Below, in pieces: positions 59,871 to 64,000 of a stretch of DNA of 64,000 nucleotides. The position numbers and the translations under genes were made by a program. Under the pieces are notes generated by a model. That model worked only from the letters and a program-made list of their open reading frames with translations, did not search any database and was not told where the DNA came from. Each line of letters begins with the position of its first letter. Position 1 is the stretch's first letter. Source of the DNA: Chryseobacterium sp. (GTDB taxonomy: Bacteria; Bacteroidota; Bacteroidia; Flavobacteriales; Weeksellaceae); NCBI GenBank assembly GCA_027492795.1, contig JAPUEB010000025.1, positions 1 through 64,000 of the forward strand. Reading direction: 5' to 3'.

Positions 59871-60575
59871 ATGAAGAAAATTACTTTTTTTATAATTTCC
59901 CTTTTTGCAACAGCATTTTCTGCGCAAACCACCAAAGCGATTACAGAAAACGGAAAAGAAGTGGTGCTTTTTGAAAACGGAACTTGGCGTTTTGTAGATG
60001 AATCTGATGCGAAAGCTTTGGAGACCATTTCCACAAATCCATCTGTTTTTAATAAAAGTAAGGATGCTAATTTTCCTTTGCGAAGCTCCAAAATAAATGT
60101 GGTGGTGCATTACAACACAAAATTGTGGAGCATGCACAAAAGAAATATTCCGAACATGGAGTATTATTTTTACAATGATGAAATTTACGCGTCGCTCACT
60201 ACCGAAAGAACTGAAATTCACAGCCTGAAAACCGTAAAAGAAGTGCTTGTAACCAATATACAGCAATCTGCAGATTATTTTCGCTTAAAGGAATCGGAAT
60301 ACCGCACCGTGAACGGAAAAAAAATGCTGTATATGAGGTACATCGCGAACATTAAAGGGATAGATTTTGAATATGCAGGTTATTATTTCATCAACAATGA
60401 AGGTTTGGCAATGCTTGTAGCATACACTATCCAAAAAGAATTCGATAAAAAATTTCCTGCTATTGAAACATTTTTAAACGGTCTTGCAGAAGTAAATCCG
60501 AACGATAAAACTCCTGTTGTTACTGAAACTGTGGAGGTTTATAGTTCGCCGCCGCCGCCAATGAAGATGAAATAA
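59871..60575 (+). CDS. Exported protein of unknown function with a poly-Pro C-terminus
   Basis: 234 residues from ATG 59871 (8 bp after the previous stop). Signal peptide MKKITFFIISLFATAF, cleavage near FSAQ. The mature N-terminus ENGKEVVLFENGTWRFVDE is common at the start of small Bacteroidota exported proteins. The rest is beta-rich with conserved Tyr (MRYIANIKGIDFEYAGYYF). It ends SSPPPPMKMK, encoded by a GCC/CCG-rich stretch. Probably co-transcribed with the GNAT gene. Confidence 0.65.
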   Translation: MKKITFFIISLFATAFSAQTTKAITENGKEVVLFENGTWRFVDESDAKALETISTNPSVFNKSKDANFPLRSSKINVVVHYNTKLWSMHKRNIPNMEYYFYNDEIYASLTTERTEIHSLKTVKEVLVTNIQQSADYFRLKESEYRTVNGKKMLYMRYIANIKGIDFEYAGYYFINNEGLAMLVAYTIQKEFDKKFPAIETFLNGLAEVNPNDKTPVVTETVEVYSSPPPPMKMK

Positions 60576-60589
60576 AATCATGTAAGCTA

Positions 60590-60624
60590 AAAATTCTGTA
60601 AAAAGGAATAAAAATTCTGTAAAT
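60590..60624 (+). promoter_or_regulatory. 14-bp direct repeats spaced 21 bp
   Basis: AAAAATTCTGTAAA occurs at 60590-60603 and again at 60611-60624, start-to-start 21 bp (two helical turns), upstream of a CATCTTTG element near 60645. Good geometry for a dimeric DNA-binding protein acting on the gene at 60702. Confidence 0.5.
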
Positions 60625-60701
60625 ATATTGATGCCGTCTTATCGCATCTTTGTAGTGTAACAACAAGCAAATAGTTCTTCAATTTTTTAATATCAAACAA
60701 G

Positions 60702-60962
60702 ATGGAACGTCACGAGTTTTTAAATGATTATTTTATTAAGATTTACAGAAAATTCGGAATTTCTAAAATAAATTTTGACGGCAATGTGGTGGAGATGGAT
60801 GAAAAGTATCTTCGTAACATGGTTTTCGGTTCCGAAAATTTTAATAACGAGTACGAAAAGCTTTTGTATCACTGTAAGGCAGTTTATTCTAAATTAAAGA
60901 GGGGATTTTTAATTAAGATTAAAAAAGACATGAGTAACAACTATTTTGTAACGTTTTTATGA
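60702..60962 (+). CDS. Small protein of unknown function
   Basis: 86 residues, basic and aromatic (FLNDYFIKIYRKFGISKINF ... RGFLIKIKKDMSNNYF), no signal peptide or transmembrane helix. A direct-repeat operator candidate lies about 80 bp upstream and a terminator follows, so it is a separate transcription unit. I do not recognise the family. Confidence 0.55.
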   Translation: MERHEFLNDYFIKIYRKFGISKINFDGNVVEMDEKYLRNMVFGSENFNNEYEKLLYHCKAVYSKLKRGFLIKIKKDMSNNYFVTFL

Positions 60963-61002
60963 CAATTTTTTCATCATTATATTTTTTTATCATTTGTGAA
61001 GA

Positions 61003-61040
61003 ATTCCCGCAACATTATTTGTGGGAATTTCTTTGTTTTC
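61003..61040 (+). terminator. Rho-independent terminator
   Basis: AATTCCCGCAA / TTGTGGGAATT (one G-U pair), 6-nt loop, followed by TCTTTGTTTTC. Confidence 0.75.
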
Positions 61041-61121
61041 TTAAGTAGATTGAAAGAACTGCAAGCATAATTTATTTTAATAAAATTTATTACCTTTACT
61101 AACATAAATCGTTACAATTTA

Positions 61122-61679
61122 ATGAAAGCATATTTTAAGTTTGATTTTAACACAATCTGCAAAAGGGTTTTGGAAGAAAAACTGGACGCGAAAGGTCTAA
61201 AATACCGTGTTTTGAACTTTGGGGAAGTGGAGTTTCTGGAACAAATTTCCAAAGAAGATTTGAAGGAAATTACAAAAGAGCTCAACTCTTATGGCATCCA
61301 AATCATCGAAAACCAAAAATCCGCATTGGTACAAAAAATAAAAGATACCATTGTAGATATGGTTTTTTCGGATAAAGATATCAACGTGAAAGCTTCGGTA
61401 TATCTTGCAGAAACTTTACACCACAGCTACGGATATCTATCCAACCTGTTTTCGGAAGTTACCTATACTTCCATAGAAAACTTTATCATCATGCAAAAAA
61501 TAGAGTACGCTAAACAGCTCATCGTGAATGATAAACTTACGCTTACAGAAATTGCCTATAAATTAAGCTATTCCAGCGTAGCCCACTTAAGCACACAATT
61601 TAAAAATACAACCGGAATTACACCTTCTCAATTCCAAAAAATTATCGGAAAAAGAAGAGAAATGGCAAACAAAAAATAA
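61122..61679 (+). CDS. AraC-family transcription regulator
   Basis: 185 residues. The C-terminal AraC DNA-binding domain spans about 85-180 with two HTH parts: SYGYLSNLFSEVTYTSIENFI-like first helix pair and LTEIAYKLSYSSVAHLSTQF followed by the signature GITPSQFQKI. The N-terminal about 80 residues are too short for the usual cupin sensor domain, so the signal probably comes from a partner. It is followed at 8 bp by a response regulator and then a histidine kinase. Confidence 0.9.
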   Translation: MKAYFKFDFNTICKRVLEEKLDAKGLKYRVLNFGEVEFLEQISKEDLKEITKELNSYGIQIIENQKSALVQKIKDTIVDMVFSDKDINVKASVYLAETLHHSYGYLSNLFSEVTYTSIENFIIMQKIEYAKQLIVNDKLTLTEIAYKLSYSSVAHLSTQFKNTTGITPSQFQKIIGKRREMANKK

Positions 61680-61687
61680 AAAACTAT

Positions 61688-62134
61688 ATGAATAAAGATT
61701 ACATGCACATTGTTTTGGCGGATGATGATGTAGACGACCGCCTTTTCTTCACCGATGCTTTCGACGAGCTGAAAATCAGCACGAAAGTTCAAACTTTCAA
61801 CGACGGGGCAGAGTTGATGGATTATATGAACAATGAGGAATCGCTGCTGCCGGAAATCCTTTTTCTGGATCTTAATATGCCGAAAAAAAACGGCATTGAA
61901 TGTCTTCACGAAATAAAGGCAAACCCTCGTTTTAGCAATATTGCCATCGCTATTTATTCCACATCTTCTTCAGAAGAGCATATAGAGGAAACATTTGTGA
62001 GCGGCGCCAATATTTACATAAAAAAACCAAACGATTTCAACGAGTTGAAGAAAGTATTGTCGAACGTAGTTACCATCAATTGGCAATACCAAACTTCCGG
62101 TCTCAACAAAGACAATTTTTTATTAAGGTTGTAA
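61688..62134 (+). CDS. Single-domain response regulator
   Basis: 148 residues, receiver domain only. Acidic triad D12-D14 in LADDDVDDR, phosphoacceptor D61 in FLDLNMPKKNG, T92 in IYSTSS, and K113 in IKKPNDF. With no output domain it acts by protein contact, as in Rcp1-like receivers. It lies between the AraC gene and the kinase gene and overlaps neither; the kinase starts 3 bp after its stop. Confidence 0.93.
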   Translation: MNKDYMHIVLADDDVDDRLFFTDAFDELKISTKVQTFNDGAELMDYMNNEESLLPEILFLDLNMPKKNGIECLHEIKANPRFSNIAIAIYSTSSSEEHIEETFVSGANIYIKKPNDFNELKKVLSNVVTINWQYQTSGLNKDNFLLRL

Positions 62135-62137
62135 TGC

Positions 62138-64000
62138 ATGAAGAGATTCATCTTTGATAGGTCTTATTTTTTACTCACGGTAATTTTCGTAGTTGCTACA
62201 GGTCTCATTTTTTTCTTGATGGGGCTTACTTATAAGCATCTTGAAAAGCTTTCTGAAACTTCCCAGAAATTCACCCACGCTTTCGAGGTTTCTTTGAAGC
62301 TTGAATCTTTATATTCGGGTATGGTAGAAATTGATCTTCAAAGAAGGAATTATATCTGGTTCAAGGATGAGCATACCAAAAAAATACTTGAACAAAATAT
62401 TTCTCAAACAAAATCACTTACCAAAGAATTGCAGATTTTATTGAAAAATAATCCAAGGCAATTGGAAAATGTGGATTTGCTGCAGAACATGGTTGGTTAT
62501 ATGCACAAAATTATCTACGATACTTTTAAAGATAATTTTAACAGTTCGGATCCCTACGAAATGAAAATTTATTTCGTAAAAGGGAAAAATGTGATGGACA
62601 GCATCCATGATAAGATTGACGAGATGCAGGAAATAGAATCGCAAATCTTGGAAGAGCGCAAGAATGACTATCTTTTCAGCCAAAAATCCACACCTTTTTA
62701 CCTTTACATTATCTCGATCTCTTCATTGGGATTGTTGGGTTTTGCTTTTTACAAAATTAATTCAGACGTAAAAAACCAAAAGAAAGTTAACCGAGATTTA
62801 CAGTTGGCTCTCGACAGCTCCAAACTTGCTGAACAAGTAGGAGGTTATGGAATTTGGATTTTAAATTTCGCTACTAAAGAATACACTTTTTCCGATAACG
62901 AATACAGAATTCTGGGCTATGAACCACAAAGTTTCAAGGCAAGCTACGAAACTTTTGTTGAACATATTCATCCTGAAGATTTGGATGAGGTAAACCGAAA
63001 ATCAAAACTTATGATTGAAGGAGGAATCACAGATCCTTTTCGGTACCGAGTAATAAGAAAAGATGGTACTCTGCGACATTTTCAGGCGATTGGAAGAACT
63101 GTTATAGACAAGAATGGGGAGAAAATAATGCTCGGAATTACAACAGATGTTACCCACGAAATAGAAAACCAACTAAAATTGGAAGGAATTAACTGGATGC
63201 TTACCGAACGAAATAAAAACCTAAGCATATCAAACGAAACCTTTACCGAAGCCGAAAAAATAGGGCTTTTTGGAACTTGGCAATGGTTTATTGGCGATAA
63301 TCATTATAACTTTTCAGAAAACTTACTACAGCTCTACGGTTTTTCGCCGGAAGAAAATGTAGATAATCTGGAACCGATTTTTGCGCTTACACATCCCGAA
63401 GATTTGAAATTGATCGATAGAAAAAAAGAAAAACTCAACAATCACTCGCCGTGGTCGCCTTTCACCTACAGGATTTTTAGAAAAAATGATGGTTCGGTAC
63501 GTTATCTTTCGGTAACCAGTAAGCTGATAAATGATGATCCTAATATTGGAACTTATTTTTTAGTAATTGTAAGAGATGTAACGCAGGAAGAAAAAGATCA
63601 GCGAATCGTGGAAGAGCAAAACCGAATTTTGCAGGCAAATAACCAAGAGTTACAAGCTTTCAACTATGTTGCGAGTCACGATTTGCAGGAACCGCTCCGT
63701 AAAATTGAAACATTCATCTCCAGACTTTACGAAAAAGACCTTGAAAAACTTTCGGATTCTGGAAAACAATATGTGGAAAGAATACAGTTTTCCGCAGGAA
63801 GAATGAGGAAGCTTATCAATGATTTGCTGCAGTTTTCCAGAACCACACGAGCCGAACAAACCTTTGAAATCAGCAATCTCAATGATTTGATGAAAGAAAC
63901 TTTGGAGGAACTTCACCATCCAATTCTGGAAAAAAATGCGAACATCGAAATAGAAAAATTACCAACTTTAAATGTTGTGCCCTTCCAAATTCAGCAGCTT
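62138..64000 (+). CDS. PAS-domain sensor histidine kinase (3'-truncated by the window)
   Basis: At least 621 residues; runs off the window with no stop. Starts at ATG 62138, 3 bp after the receiver stop. Domain order: transmembrane helix (about 9-30), CHASE3-like extracytoplasmic domain (about 33-180), second transmembrane helix (about 185-206), PAS 1 (about 227-345, with IWILNFATKEYTFSD and ITTDVTHE), PAS 2 (about 371-495, VIVRDVTQEE), then HisKA with H514 in ASHDLQEPLRKIE. The ATPase domain lies beyond the end. It probably signals to the single-domain receiver and AraC regulator encoded upstream. Confidence 0.92.
   Translation, partial: MKRFIFDRSYFLLTVIFVVATGLIFFLMGLTYKHLEKLSETSQKFTHAFEVSLKLESLYSGMVEIDLQRRNYIWFKDEHTKKILEQNISQTKSLTKELQILLKNNPRQLENVDLLQNMVGYMHKIIYDTFKDNFNSSDPYEMKIYFVKGKNVMDSIHDKIDEMQEIESQILEERKNDYLFSQKSTPFYLYIISISSLGLLGFAFYKINSDVKNQKKVNRDLQLALDSSKLAEQVGGYGIWILNFATKEYTFSDNEYRILGYEPQSFKASYETFVEHIHPEDLDEVNRKSKLMIEGGITDPFRYRVIRKDGTLRHFQAIGRTVIDKNGEKIMLGITTDVTHEIENQLKLEGINWMLTERNKNLSISNETFTEAEKIGLFGTWQWFIGDNHYNFSENLLQLYGFSPEENVDNLEPIFALTHPEDLKLIDRKKEKLNNHSPWSPFTYRIFRKNDGSVRYLSVTSKLINDDPNIGTYFLVIVRDVTQEEKDQRIVEEQNRILQANNQELQAFNYVASHDLQEPLRKIETFISRLYEKDLEKLSDSGKQYVERIQFSAGRMRKLINDLLQFSRTTRAEQTFEISNLNDLMKETLEELHHPILEKNANIEIEKLPTLNVVPFQIQQL

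Overview
The window is a 64-kb chromosomal segment from a flavobacterium (phylum Bacteroidota), most likely of the Chryseobacterium/Kaistella type. The reasons are the AT-rich base composition, repeated matches to the Bacteroidota promoter (TTTG, about 19 bp, then TAnnTTTG), a type IX secretion component (PorZ), and Bacteroidota-typical families such as DUF5916, DUF6427, DUF6341, DUF4230 and DUF3109. I see no rRNA, tRNA, CRISPR array, transposase or prophage block.

Layout. 0-5.4 kb: a block of secreted surface proteins (S74 tail-fibre-like C-terminus, Cys-rich repeat proteins, fibril-like C-terminal modules) and a small gene broken at a T8 run. 5.5-7.3 kb: pheS, then a parDE toxin-antitoxin pair under a promoter that contains a 21-bp palindrome. 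7.3-16 kb: DUF5916 and DUF3108 proteins, a ferredoxin reductase and a [2Fe-2S] ferredoxin, AqpZ, a PhoD-like phosphatase and small envelope proteins. 16-27 kb: an ABC-F ATPase, a His/Cys-rich periplasmic protein with a TonB receptor (probable metal uptake), trigger factor and a giant M16 peptidase. 27-33.4 kb: MgtC, DUF3109, DUF6427/DUF6341, a universal stress protein, an FAH-family enzyme, an exonuclease and PssA, with gaps filled by short tandem repeats. 33.7-38.3 kb: an LTA-synthase-like enzyme, a degenerate class IV aminotransferase, a START-like protein and a class III aminotransferase. 38.5-40.7 kb: a 44-aa protein and a two-gene cell-wall hydrolase cassette. 40.8-48 kb: formate-THF ligase, an OMP, glucokinase, two YceI proteins, an alpha/beta hydrolase and serine dehydratase. 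48-59 kb: a decayed ORF, an M23 peptidase, gpsA, mqo, recO, porZ, a 5'-nucleotidase split into two genes, and dapA. 59-64 kb: a repeat cluster, a GNAT enzyme, two unknown proteins, and an AraC / response regulator / PAS histidine kinase operon cut by the window end.

Most genes are housekeeping or envelope genes. The most unusual items are: (1) the cassette of a YkuD-like protein plus a pesticin-type muramidase, neither with a signal peptide; (2) a family of 7-bp tandem repeats at several loci, two of them running up to start codons (ABC-F, ferredoxin) and one inside the ABC-F reading frame where a copy-number change would shift the frame; (3) enzymes that appear to have lost catalytic residues (class IV aminotransferase, glucokinase); (4) domain rearrangements (split and reversed 5'-nucleotidase, M16 plus LolA-like fusion, M23 with a large insertion). 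All calls come from reading the sequence; no database search was run.
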